Positions 1-5,796 of a stretch of 6,603 nucleotides of DNA are shown here, piece after piece. Within the stretch, counting starts at the first letter, position 1; each line of letters begins with the position of its first letter. The stretch covers positions 1 through 6,603 of the forward strand of contig URDR01000104.1 in assembly GCA_900546645.1 (NCBI GenBank). The letters run 5' to 3'. The position numbers were made by a program, and so were the translations under genes. Source of the DNA: an uncultured Bacteroides sp. Lineage in GTDB: Bacteria > Bacteroidota > Bacteroidia > Bacteroidales > Bacteroidaceae. Under the pieces are notes generated by a model. It worked only from the letters and a program-made list of their open reading frames with translations. It was not told where the DNA came from and ran no database searches.

Positions 1-28
1 ACGAAGGTATGCGAAAGAGACATGCTAG

Positions 29-431
29 TCAATACGCCAATTTTGGAAGCTTACGATTGTACAAGTCTTGTTGCAATTTAGTCAACGGACGTAGATGAAT
101 GTCCGTTTCATTCTCCAGAAAACCAAAAATGATACGTTTCTGAAGGGAAGGAGTTATGGTCATCCCATCGTATTGATTTTCCATCATCTTCATATAGCTC
201 TTATCCCATGCCTTACGTTTCCAGATAATTTCTTCCGCCACTTCCATTCTTGCCGACAATGGCACTTATTGTCACCCCCGCAGCAAAGAAATTCCTTTCA
301 AGCGACCTGCACTCATCACCATAGCCATTGAACTGATATTGTTCACCTTGTTTCAAGATGCGCAGTACGTTCCTGTTCCAGCGGTCATCCTTTCGGATTA
401 CAAGGCTCGTCAATGCAAAATTTGCAATCAT
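29..431 (-). pseudogene. Remnant of a P-loop ATPase gene, internally deleted and frameshifted
   Basis: The reading frame starts at 431 with an ATGA overlap on the stop codon of the phosphatase gene, so it looks translationally coupled. It runs about 65 residues to a clear start of a Walker A loop (AIVGKNGSG), where a Lys-Ser/Thr is expected. Instead it reads GRNYLET and stops at 213. Near 236-240 the sequence moves to another frame, read from about 247 to the stop at 29, giving a lysine-rich, C-terminus-like peptide (LQKRIIFGFLENETD, then LTKLQQDLYNRKLPKLAY). I see no Walker B, signature motif or other ATPase core. The simplest reading is an AAA/ABC-like ATPase gene that lost its middle and fused its two ends out of frame. 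That both pieces come from one gene is inference; the second piece could belong to another gene. The substrate and original role are unknown, and no glycosyltransferase or flippase follows within the window. Confidence 0.6.
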
Positions 432-1138
432 TGATCACTTTGTTTCTGTAAGGTTCCAATGACTTCCGATTTTACTGCCGAAGCGACCAATGTCTTGTAA
501 CAGCCTATGGCATGGATGTCACAACCGGTACGGTCGTACATTCCGGCTTTCAGCAGGGCTTCGGCCTTTTCCTGTACATGTTTTCCGTACATTCCGGCCA
601 ACGAGGGCAAATTGAGTTGGAAGGAGACATGCTCTTCCTTCAAGGCCTGATAATCCCTCTTCTGCATATATTCATACCGTTCCGAATGTGCAAGCAACGG
701 GTAATAACCTTTCTTTTGGATGCGTTGCAGGACAGAGAGCAGTTCCATTGGTGGATTGAAATAGGAGGTTTCCACCAACAGGTAACGTTTCCCCTCCTCT
801 AGGGGCAGCAGGTCATCTTTTTCCAGCCGTTCCTCAAAGAGATTGTCCATCATGTATTCCGCAGCCAAGGCAAGTTCCAGTGTGCCGTTATAACTCCGTT
901 TCAATTCTTGGAACTTTTCCTGCAAGGTCACAGTTTCATTAGGGATGTCCTCCATGATGTGCGGCGTGAGCCATACCTTTCTGACTCCATGCTTTTCCAT
1001 CATATCTAGAATTCGGAGTGATTCATCCAATGTTCCCACTCCGTCATCCACTCCCGGAAGGAGATGGCTGTGACAGTCGGTCATTCCTTTCAGGATACCG
1101 CTCCGGGCGAAGGTTATTGTCTTACGAAAGGGCCACAT
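428..1138 (-). CDS. CpsB/YwqE-type PHP-domain protein-tyrosine phosphatase
   Basis: This 236-residue protein probably removes phosphate from the tyrosine-rich tail of the Wzc-type kinase encoded just upstream, resetting the phosphorylation cycle that controls polymer length. It is a metal-dependent PHP phosphatase of the CpsB/CapC/YwqE group, not a low-molecular-weight Wzb type. Visible metal-ligand motifs are DCHSHLLPGVDDG (His23, His25, Asp31-Asp32), LTPH (His60), AAEY (Glu94), AHSERY (His151) and GCDIH (Asp207, His209), which is the complete set for the fold. No signal peptide is seen, so it is cytoplasmic. I chose the start at 1138 (MWPFRK) because this short basic lead-in before GMTDCHSH is usual for the family; the frame is open to 1192, and a second Met at 1084 is too close to the active site. 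It lies 73 bp after the kinase gene and overlaps the ATPase remnant by 4 bp. Family assignment is strong; the exact substrate is inferred from context. Confidence 0.9.
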   Translation of the reverse strand: MWPFRKTITFARSGILKGMTDCHSHLLPGVDDGVGTLDESLRILDMMEKHGVRKVWLTPHIMEDIPNETVTLQEKFQELKRSYNGTLELALAAEYMMDNLFEERLEKDDLLPLEEGKRYLLVETSYFNPPMELLSVLQRIQKKGYYPLLAHSERYEYMQKRDYQALKEEHVSFQLNLPSLAGMYGKHVQEKAEALLKAGMYDRTGCDIHAIGCYKTLVASAVKSEVIGTLQKQSDQ

Positions 1139-1211
1139 GATAGTTGAGTTAAAATTAAAAGTTCTTACGAGAACGATAACATGCAAAATCAATCACTTGA
1201 TGACCATCCAT

Positions 1212-3620
1212 TTACCCCCCCCCCATTTTTCCTTTATTTCCATAATAGGAAGAGTAGCCGTTGCGATAGCCATATCTATAGCCATATCTATAGCCATAGC
1301 GGCCTCCGGCACTTTCTGTACCGTTCAGTATCACGCTGAGGTTCTTGAAACGTTTCTCCTGGTAAATATTTTCTAGTTCGGGCAGCATGCTACGGTCCAA
1401 TAAACCGCTGCGGACTACAAAGACGGTGCGGTCAGCCAGTTTCTCGATGATCTGCGCATCGGCCACGATATCGATAGGCGGACAGTCAATAAAGATATAG
1501 TCATACTCGCTGCGAAGCACCTCTATCAAAGTGGCCAGCTTGCCGTCCTCCAACAGTTCCGTCGGGTTTGGGGGAACAGTACCGATAGGAATGATATGCA
1601 GGTTGTCGTATTTTTCATCCTTCACGATAATCTCCTTCCAGTCACTGACACGGTTGCCCAGATAATCACTTAAACCAGTCTTCGGGGAATCCACGTAGGA
1701 GGAGGTGGAGCCGTGACGCAGGTCACCGTCTATCACCAATATTCTCTTTTTCTTGATGGCAAAGCTCATGGCAATGTTCATGGCAAGGAACGACTTGCCG
1801 CTGCCAGGATTAAACGAGGTAAGCATGAACACGTTCTGACCGCTGTCCTTGCCTGCCATAAAGTCAATATTGGAACGTAACACGCGGAACGCTTCATTGA
1901 TAATGTTACGGTTGCCTTCCTTCACCACGATGGCTTTCATGACAGACTGTGTGTGTTTATCGAATCCCAATTTCTTCTTAGCACTGAGATATTGGGGGAT
2001 CTCACCGATGAACGGAATGCTTAGGTTTTCCAGATCCTTTCGCCCGCGCACCTTGGTATTCATGTTTTCCTTCATGAAAATAATCACCGCCGGAACAAGC
2101 AGACCGATGGCGAATGCCACCAAAAGGATATTCATCTTTCGGGGGGCTGTGGGAAGCATGCTGCCTCTCGGAGCGGTAATCACACGTGTATTGTAGGCGG
2201 TGAAAGCCTGTGAAAGCTCGTTCTCCTCACGTTTCTGGAGCAGATAAAGATACAGTTCCTCCTTCACCTTCTGCTGGCGTTCCACAGAAAGCAGATATTT
2301 CGCCTGGTTCGGGTTGGAAGCCAGTTGGCTGGTGGTCGTGGCTTCCTGTTGGCGGATGTTGCGTATTTGGGTATTGAGCGAAACAATCAGGTTGTCCACC
2401 GACTGAATGATGGTACGCTGCATGCTTTGCAGTGAGTTAGCCATGTCTTTTGCCAGAGGGTTCTTCTCGCTACTGTTGGCGATCAGGCGGTTACGTTCGA
2501 GCACGATCGTGTTATATTCACCGATCTGGCTCTCGATATTGACATTAGCGATACCGGAGTTGGTGGGTAACAGCTGGCTGAGTTTCTTGTTGTTCAACTC
2601 TTTCCGGATATACTGTGCGGTGGAAAGCTGGCTGTTGAGTGCCAGCAACTCCTTCTTGTTCTCGGCGGACTGGGACAGGTAGAGGCTGGATGCCGCCTGC
2701 ACATCCGGCAGCAGGTGCTCACTCTTGTAACCGGCGATGTTCTCATCTACATTGCCCAGCTCGTTTTCGATCACGCTCAGACGGTCACCGATGAACTGCG
2801 AAGTACTGACGGCGATCTGGTTCTTGTCCTGAATCCATTTCTCGTTGTACATTTCAATCAGGGTGTTCAGAATGTCTTCAGCCTTCTGAATGGAGGCATC
2901 GTTGATACTCAGATTGATAATGGTGGCATCCTCGTTTCCCAATTCCGCATGCAAAGCGGCTGTATAATAATCGGTGACGGCACACACATTACCTTTTCTA
3001 TAACGTATGGAAGTGCCCACGAATGAATCGTTCCAATATTTTGTGAAATTGATGACAAGTGTGCCTATTTCAGTACGGATGGAATCGCCCATCTTTCCGG
3101 AGAAATCTTCCCCAAACGCTTTCCCGTTTACTTCCATGTCGGATATGACAAACGTTTCTTTGGATGAAATATCTATTGTAAAACCGACAGGAGTTTCATC
3201 CAAGTGGCGATAGGTGACTGCTAAAGGCGAACTTTTGTATAATTCCACATCTTTCAGTCCTTTGCGGACAGTATAGGTCTCGTTTAATCCCAACCGCTGT
3301 ACCACCTCGGTCATCAGCGTGGGCGATTTCAGGGTGAGCAACTCATTGTTGATATTGGTATTCGACTTGAAGATACCCAAGTCAGAAAATTCACTGACCA
3401 CATTGGTGGATGTTCCTCCCTTGGAATCATCTTTCACCAAAATGGCAGCGGTACGGGTGTAAATGTTCGGGGTGCCCAGCAGGTACAAGGCGGCTGTCGC
3501 CAGGGTTACGAACAGGGAGAGGGCAAACCAGTGCCACCGGGGCATGAAAATCCCCCACAGGTCTTGTATGCGTATGAAGTCATCAGCAGGCTTGCTGGCG
3601 GTTGTTTTCTTTTCTGTCAT
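1212..3620 (-). CDS. Wzc-type polysaccharide co-polymerase and BY-kinase
   Basis: This 802-residue inner-membrane protein should control chain length and export with the Wza-type lipoprotein. The order is: short cytoplasmic N-terminus (FIRIQDLWGIFMPRW), first membrane segment about 29-49, Wzz-type domain, long periplasmic region rich in Gln/Asn/Leu that is probably coiled coil, proline-rich PRGSMLPTAPRK about 484-495, second membrane segment about 496-518, then the cytoplasmic kinase. Kinase motifs are Walker A FNPGSGKS (Lys609), Walker A' VIDGDLRHG (Asp631, Asp633) and Walker B FIDCPP (Asp712). The tail has nine tyrosines in RYGY repeats, the expected autophosphorylation cluster, then KMGGG. 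Membrane anchor and kinase are fused in one chain, as in Gram-negative Wzc. The start at 3620 (MTEKK) was preferred over the upstream frame to 3710, which would overlap the export gene by 55 bp. It follows that gene by 35 bp. The 3' end contains two slippage-prone tracts. Confidence 0.95.
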   Translation of the reverse strand: MTEKKTTASKPADDFIRIQDLWGIFMPRWHWFALSLFVTLATAALYLLGTPNIYTRTAAILVKDDSKGGTSTNVVSEFSDLGIFKSNTNINNELLTLKSPTLMTEVVQRLGLNETYTVRKGLKDVELYKSSPLAVTYRHLDETPVGFTIDISSKETFVISDMEVNGKAFGEDFSGKMGDSIRTEIGTLVINFTKYWNDSFVGTSIRYRKGNVCAVTDYYTAALHAELGNEDATIINLSINDASIQKAEDILNTLIEMYNEKWIQDKNQIAVSTSQFIGDRLSVIENELGNVDENIAGYKSEHLLPDVQAASSLYLSQSAENKKELLALNSQLSTAQYIRKELNNKKLSQLLPTNSGIANVNIESQIGEYNTIVLERNRLIANSSEKNPLAKDMANSLQSMQRTIIQSVDNLIVSLNTQIRNIRQQEATTTSQLASNPNQAKYLLSVERQQKVKEELYLYLLQKREENELSQAFTAYNTRVITAPRGSMLPTAPRKMNILLVAFAIGLLVPAVIIFMKENMNTKVRGRKDLENLSIPFIGEIPQYLSAKKKLGFDKHTQSVMKAIVVKEGNRNIINEAFRVLRSNIDFMAGKDSGQNVFMLTSFNPGSGKSFLAMNIAMSFAIKKKRILVIDGDLRHGSTSSYVDSPKTGLSDYLGNRVSDWKEIIVKDEKYDNLHIIPIGTVPPNPTELLEDGKLATLIEVLRSEYDYIFIDCPPIDIVADAQIIEKLADRTVFVVRSGLLDRSMLPELENIYQEKRFKNLSVILNGTESAGGRYGYRYGYRYGYRNGYSSYYGNKGKMGGG
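1215..1224 (-). repeat. Ten-base G homopolymer at the 3' end of the wzc-type gene
   Basis: Ten C residues on the plus strand are ten G on the coding strand, supplying the last base of the final ATG and three glycine codons just before the TAA stop. Loss of one G would replace the stop with the tail KWMVIK; gain of one would give VNGWSSSD. Either way the change stays at the extreme C-terminus. Runs of this length are known to slip in replication; whether this one varies is not shown here. Confidence 0.9.
1266..1298 (-). repeat. 12-bp in-frame tandem repeat coding the RYGY tyrosine cluster
   Basis: The plus strand shows ATAGCCATA three times, separated by TCT (1266-1274, 1278-1286, 1290-1298), giving 2.75 copies of a 12-bp unit. 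On the coding strand it encodes YGYR repeats of the kinase tail. The copies are base-identical, not merely amino-acid-identical, so copy-number change would add or remove two tyrosines per unit without a frameshift. Confidence 0.9.
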
Positions 3621-3655
3621 ATTATAAAAATATAAAGTGATTCCTTTTCTGAAGG

Positions 3656-4450
3656 TTACTTGAATATTAGCACACCCAACGAAGTGAGGAATGAAGCGAC
3701 GCTGATCCATAGCGATACGGACTTCACGTTATTCTCGTTGATGGTGCTCTGACCGGCACGCATCTTATTGGGCTGCACATAAATCACATCGTTTTGCTTC
3801 AAATAGTAGACCGGAGATTTAAAAATGTCCTTACTACGAAGATCTACCCAGTGGGTGACACGCTCACCGTTTTCCTCGCGGATGACAAAGATAGCATCAC
3901 GTTTACCGGTAATGGTCAAGTCGCCCGCCATGCTGATGGCTTCAAGCAAAGTGATCTGGTCTTTGGTTATGTTGTACTTGCCGGGGGTTTTTACCTCACC
4001 TAACACGGAGAAATAGAGATTCATGAACTCTACGGTCACTACCGGATCTTTCACCAAGTCCTCTTCCATCAGCCGTTTCTTGATAAGGGCGGCAATCTGG
4101 CTTTTGGTCATACCGGCAATATGAAGCGTACCAATGACCGGAAAGTCTATGTTTCCCTTGTCATCGAGCGTGTAACCGGATATTTCACCATTATTGTTGC
4201 TACTACGTAAATCGGCAGTTCCTGCCCGATACTGGACACGTGTCAGGTTGAACAACGCTGCCAACTGCGGGTCTTTACTGGATACCATGATGGAAATTTG
4301 GTCCTTGGGCTGCACGGTGATGTCTCTTGCACCCACAATCGCTTCAGGCTGATTCACAGCAATGTCTTGAAAGTAAAGAATCTCCTTCGAAGTGTGACAG
4401 GATGTAAACAACACTATCGCAAAGAGATAAATCAAAAATCGATTCTTCAT
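3656..4450 (-). CDS. Wza-type polysaccharide export lipoprotein
   Basis: This 264-residue protein is the likely outer-membrane or periplasmic export channel partner of the Wzc-type kinase. The N-terminus MKNRFLIYLFAIVLFTSC is a lipoprotein signal with the probable lipidated cysteine at residue 18. A polysaccharide export domain follows (VQPKDQISI about 46-54; GYTLDDKGNIDFPVIGTL about 92-109), then an SLBB-type domain (FSVLGEVKTPGKYNI about 137-151, then LLEAISMAGDL). A hydrophobic stretch at about 245-263 ends the chain, as in many Bacteroidetes homologues that are shorter than E. coli Wza. I chose the start at 4450 because it begins directly with the signal peptide; the open frame to 4495 adds 15 polar residues that would mask it. 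The 92-bp gap to the antiterminator gene is AT-rich and I see no convincing terminator or TAnnTTTG promoter there, so it is probably co-transcribed. Confidence 0.93.
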   Translation of the reverse strand: MKNRFLIYLFAIVLFTSCHTSKEILYFQDIAVNQPEAIVGARDITVQPKDQISIMVSSKDPQLAALFNLTRVQYRAGTADLRSSNNNGEISGYTLDDKGNIDFPVIGTLHIAGMTKSQIAALIKKRLMEEDLVKDPVVTVEFMNLYFSVLGEVKTPGKYNITKDQITLLEAISMAGDLTITGKRDAIFVIREENGERVTHWVDLRSKDIFKSPVYYLKQNDVIYVQPNKMRAGQSTINENNVKSVSLWISVASFLTSLGVLIFK

Positions 4451-4542
4451 ATTTATATCTGTACAGTTTATATTATTTCTAATTTGTAATTTCAATTAAT
4501 TTTTATCGTGATTTTTGCGAAGTCCCGTAAAAGCCAGCGGTT

Positions 4543-5115
4543 TTAGGAAAGAACTTCAATCAGATCGGGGTGCACCTCAGCGGAAACGGCCATGACACCC
4601 TCCAATAGGACAACCACCCTACGGTTTCTCTTGCCCTGCACCCGCACAAACATGCCCTTCACGTTATCGAACTTGCCACCGTGGATACATACACGCATTC
4701 CTCTTTTCAAGTCTATTTCTTCGGGCCTATAATAAACAGTGTCCTCCTCATAATGAGAAGCTATCTTGATGAAGCTGTCCATCTGGTCATCCGGTACGGT
4801 AATATATTCCGCCCCCGTGCTCTTTTCCCACATGGTGAATTGCAAGAAATTGTATCGTTTCTTGAATTCAGTGATCTGCGAATGGCTGGCGTGGACGAAA
4901 AGCAGACTCGGTATAACCGGCACCAACTTTTTTGACTTCACTCCATGATAAGTTCTTACGGCATAATGTTTCGGGATAAAATATTCCAAACCATATTCCT
5001 TGTCTTTCAGCCTGTCCTCTGCCATTTTCTCATTCTTGTAGGCGCGCATGACGAACCATCGGACCTGCCTTTTTTCCTCCGCTGTAAAAAGACTCGTACT
5101 CATATTCCGAAACAT
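4543..5115 (-). CDS. UpxY-family NusG-like transcription antiterminator
   Basis: This 190-residue protein is probably the locus-specific antiterminator that lets RNA polymerase read through the leader and the long polysaccharide operon. It has an NGN domain at about 18-117 (RWFVMRAYKNEKMAEDRL, then VPVIPSLLFVHAS) and a C-terminal KOW domain at about 136-170 (LKRGMRVCIHGGKFDNVKGMF). That is NusG/RfaH architecture, and the wording of the NGN start is typical of Bacteroides UpxY. It is the first gene of the operon, directly downstream of the invertible promoter region, where UpxY genes normally lie. Translation could begin at 5115 (MFRNMSTSL) or at the second Met at 5103 (MSTSL); both have A-rich upstream sequence and I cannot decide. 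In B. fragilis such genes are followed by a upxZ gene encoding an inhibitor of other loci; none is present here. The gene letter of the locus cannot be assigned. Confidence 0.93.
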   Translation of the reverse strand: MFRNMSTSLFTAEEKRQVRWFVMRAYKNEKMAEDRLKDKEYGLEYFIPKHYAVRTYHGVKSKKLVPVIPSLLFVHASHSQITEFKKRYNFLQFTMWEKSTGAEYITVPDDQMDSFIKIASHYEEDTVYYRPEEIDLKRGMRVCIHGGKFDNVKGMFVRVQGKRNRRVVVLLEGVMAVSAEVHPDLIEVLS

Positions 5116-5142
5116 TTTATAGGTGTGGATATAAACCTAGTT

Positions 5143-5166
5143 CATGCCAACCTACATATTGGCATG
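5143..5166 (-). promoter_or_regulatory. Leader hairpin with 8-bp stem
   Basis: CATGCCAA (5143-5150) pairs perfectly with TTGGCATG (5159-5166) across an 8-nt loop, about 28 nt before the antiterminator start. No run of T follows in the direction of transcription, so it is not a standard intrinsic terminator. It may be a pause or antiterminator-recognition hairpin; that role is inference. Confidence 0.55.
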
Positions 5167-5170
5167 TATT

Positions 5171-5209
5171 ACAATGGATTACGTTCCCTTTTCCCATAAT
5201 ATCCATTGT
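5171..5209 (-). promoter_or_regulatory. Leader hairpin with 9-bp stem and large loop
   Basis: ACAATGGAT (5171-5179) pairs perfectly with ATCCATTGT (5201-5209), enclosing 21 nt. In the RNA sense the loop is purine-rich (GGGAAAAGGGAACG). It lies four bases upstream of the 8-bp hairpin, so both could form together. The exposed loop is a candidate recognition or pseudoknot element for the antiterminator, which is inference. Confidence 0.5.
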
Positions 5210-5266
5210 TAGTTCCATACTTTTGACAAAGTGTACAGACCTCATTTCCGGGGCTTCCGTCACTAC

Positions 5267-5289
5267 TTCTCTTGGCAAGAGAAATATTA
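5267..5289 (+). repeat. Crossover site S1 (left arm of segment 1)
   Basis: TTCTCTT (5267-5273), centre GGC, AAGAGAA (5277-5283), then ATATTA on the inner side. The 7-bp halves are perfect inverse complements, as expected for two recombinase protomers bound head to head. The centre is the reverse complement of that in S2. Confidence 0.85.
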
Positions 5290-5443
5290 GAGGACCATAT
5301 TTTATGTAATTAATTGATAGACAAGTAGAAAAGCGAAGTGGCATTGTGGCGTTTATCCAATATATGTTAAGCAAATACACTCTGTATGAATGTTTTGGTT
5401 ATATTTTATCACCTGTTTTCTATCGTTTCTTCAATATTTTACA

Positions 5444-5451
5444 TAACTTTG
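5444..5451 (+). promoter_or_regulatory. Promoter -7 element of segment 1 (TAACTTTG)
   Basis: TAACTTTG is an exact match to the Bacteroides TAnnTTTG -7 consensus, reading rightward, 8 bp from the inner edge of the right repeat arm. A clear TTTG -33 element is not visible; T-rich CTGTTTTC lies about 31 bp upstream. The predicted transcript start is near 5458. Confidence 0.75.
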
Positions 5452-5458
5452 CACATTG

Positions 5459-5481
5459 TAATATTTCTCTTGCCAAGAAAA
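5459..5481 (-). repeat. Crossover site S2 (right arm of segment 1)
   Basis: TTCTCTT (5465-5471), centre GCC, AAGAAAA (5475-5481), with TAATAT on the inner side. One base of the outer half differs from the perfect dyad. It forms an uninterrupted 20-bp inverted repeat with S1. Confidence 0.85.
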
Positions 5482-5505
5482 TGAGCCGTATGCTCAACAA
5501 TTTTT
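5482..5505 (+). terminator. Weak possible terminator after segment 1
   Basis: TGAGC (5482-5486) and GCTCA (5492-5496) form a 5-bp stem with a 5-nt loop, followed by AACAATTTTTATT. It lies about 25 nt beyond the predicted start of the rightward OFF-state transcript, so it could end that RNA early. The stem is short, so this is only a suggestion. Confidence 0.25.
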
Positions 5506-5578
5506 ATTATATTACAAAATGCTTTCAAAAACCTTTCAAACGCATCTGGTTTTAAATTGTCAATAAGAACATTTCCAA

Positions 5579-5589
5579 CAGTATTCTGC
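5579..5589 (+). repeat. 11-bp direct repeat flanking segment 2, left copy
   Basis: CAGTATTCTGC occurs here and again at 5844-5854, outside both ends of segment 2 (28 bp before the left arm, 24 bp after the right). It may mark a past duplication or insertion of the segment; chance similarity in AT-rich DNA is not excluded. Confidence 0.4.
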
Positions 5590-5607
5590 CACTGTATTCA
5601 TAGATCT

Positions 5608-5644
5608 TTTCCGGTACTTTTCTTTTTAAGAGAAATACCGGAAA
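5608..5644. repeat. 37-bp near-palindrome enclosing crossover site S3
   Basis: TTTCCGGTA (5608-5616) and TACCGGAAA (5636-5644) are perfect inverse complements placed symmetrically around S3, extending its dyad from 17 to 37 bp with mismatches only near 5617/5635 and 5620/5632. None of the other sites has these extra arms. It could be an accessory recombinase or regulator site, or a hairpin in RNA; no T-run follows on either strand. Confidence 0.6.
5617..5637 (+). repeat. Crossover site S3 (left arm of segment 2)
   Basis: TTTTCTT (5618-5624), centre TTT, AAGAGAA (5628-5634), then ATA on the inner side. It has the same half-sites as S1 with one base change but a different centre, which is the reverse complement of that in S4. 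Confidence 0.82.
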
Positions 5645-5722
5645 GGGATAGTTCTGATAATCAGATGCTATATATGGAACCTGACAAGGATTTGTTTGAC
5701 AATTAAACCGGAATTTGAAACA

Positions 5723-5739
5723 TTTTCTTTCGAAGAAAA
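5723..5739. repeat. Fifth dyad of crossover-site layout (S5)
   Basis: TTTTCTT, centre TCG, AAGAAAA: a perfect 7-3-7 dyad whose halves differ from the S1 halves by one base each. It lies inside segment 2. It lacks the ATATTA inner flank, and no partner with centre CGA is present, so it may bind recombinase without recombining, or be a relic. Confidence 0.5.
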
Positions 5740-5781
5740 CTGTTTTTTATCATACAGGTGGATATTTTCCTATATTTTACC

Positions 5782-5789
5782 TATCTTTG
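5782..5789 (+). promoter_or_regulatory. Promoter -7 element of segment 2 (TATCTTTG)
   Basis: TATCTTTG matches TAnnTTTG exactly and lies 8 bp from the TAATATT inner edge of the right arm, the same spacing as in segment 1. The surrounding 31 bp (5779-5809) matches 5441-5471 at 25 positions. No clear -33 TTTG is seen; TGTTTTTT lies about 40 bp upstream. Confidence 0.72.
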
Positions 5790-5796
5790 CAATGTC

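Larger units (their letters stand above)
5116..5266 (-). promoter_or_regulatory. Untranslated leader of the antiterminator operon
   Basis: About 150 bp separate the antiterminator start from the nearest crossover site. If the adjacent segment were inverted, its promoter would start transcription at about 5290 and make a leader near 175 nt. The leader holds two perfect hairpins, listed separately. UpxY proteins are known to act through the leader of their own operon, so this is the expected target region. I found no CAAAnnTA (a minus-strand TAnnTTTG) here, so no fixed promoter is evident. Confidence 0.6.
5267..5481. promoter_or_regulatory. Invertible promoter segment 1, in OFF orientation
   Basis: Perfect 20-bp inverted repeats TCTTGGCAAGAGAAATATTA (5270-5289) and its reverse complement (5459-5478) bracket 169 bp of AT-rich non-coding DNA that contains a TAnnTTTG promoter next to the right arm. 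Centre-to-centre distance is 198 bp. This matches the size and layout of Bacteroides capsule promoter switches. The promoter now points right, away from the antiterminator gene; inversion would place it at about 5297-5304 pointing into the leader. Recombination itself cannot be seen from one sequence. Confidence 0.88.

Noticed and set aside
1..23. Possible start of another gene: ATG at 23 reading left (MSLSHTF), 5 bp after the remnant's stop
   Set aside because: Only seven codons are visible before the window edge, with no recognisable content.
2141..2146. Six-G run within the kinase gene as a second slippage tract
   Set aside because: Six bases is too short to suggest notable instability.
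5117..5380. 87-codon minus-strand ORF across the leader and segment 1
   Set aside because: It spans a crossover site and both leader hairpins, so inversion would break it, and the peptide shows no family features.
5481..5555. 24-codon plus-strand ORF (MSRMLNNFYY...) just after crossover site S2, with A-rich sequence before its ATG
   Set aside because: It would be made only from the OFF-oriented promoter, has no recognisable features, and an ORF this short is expected by chance in AT-rich DNA.
5653..5665. 13-bp palindrome TCTGATAATCAGA inside segment 2
   Set aside because: It could be an operator but does not match the crossover-site pattern and has no second copy or nearby regulator gene to support a role.
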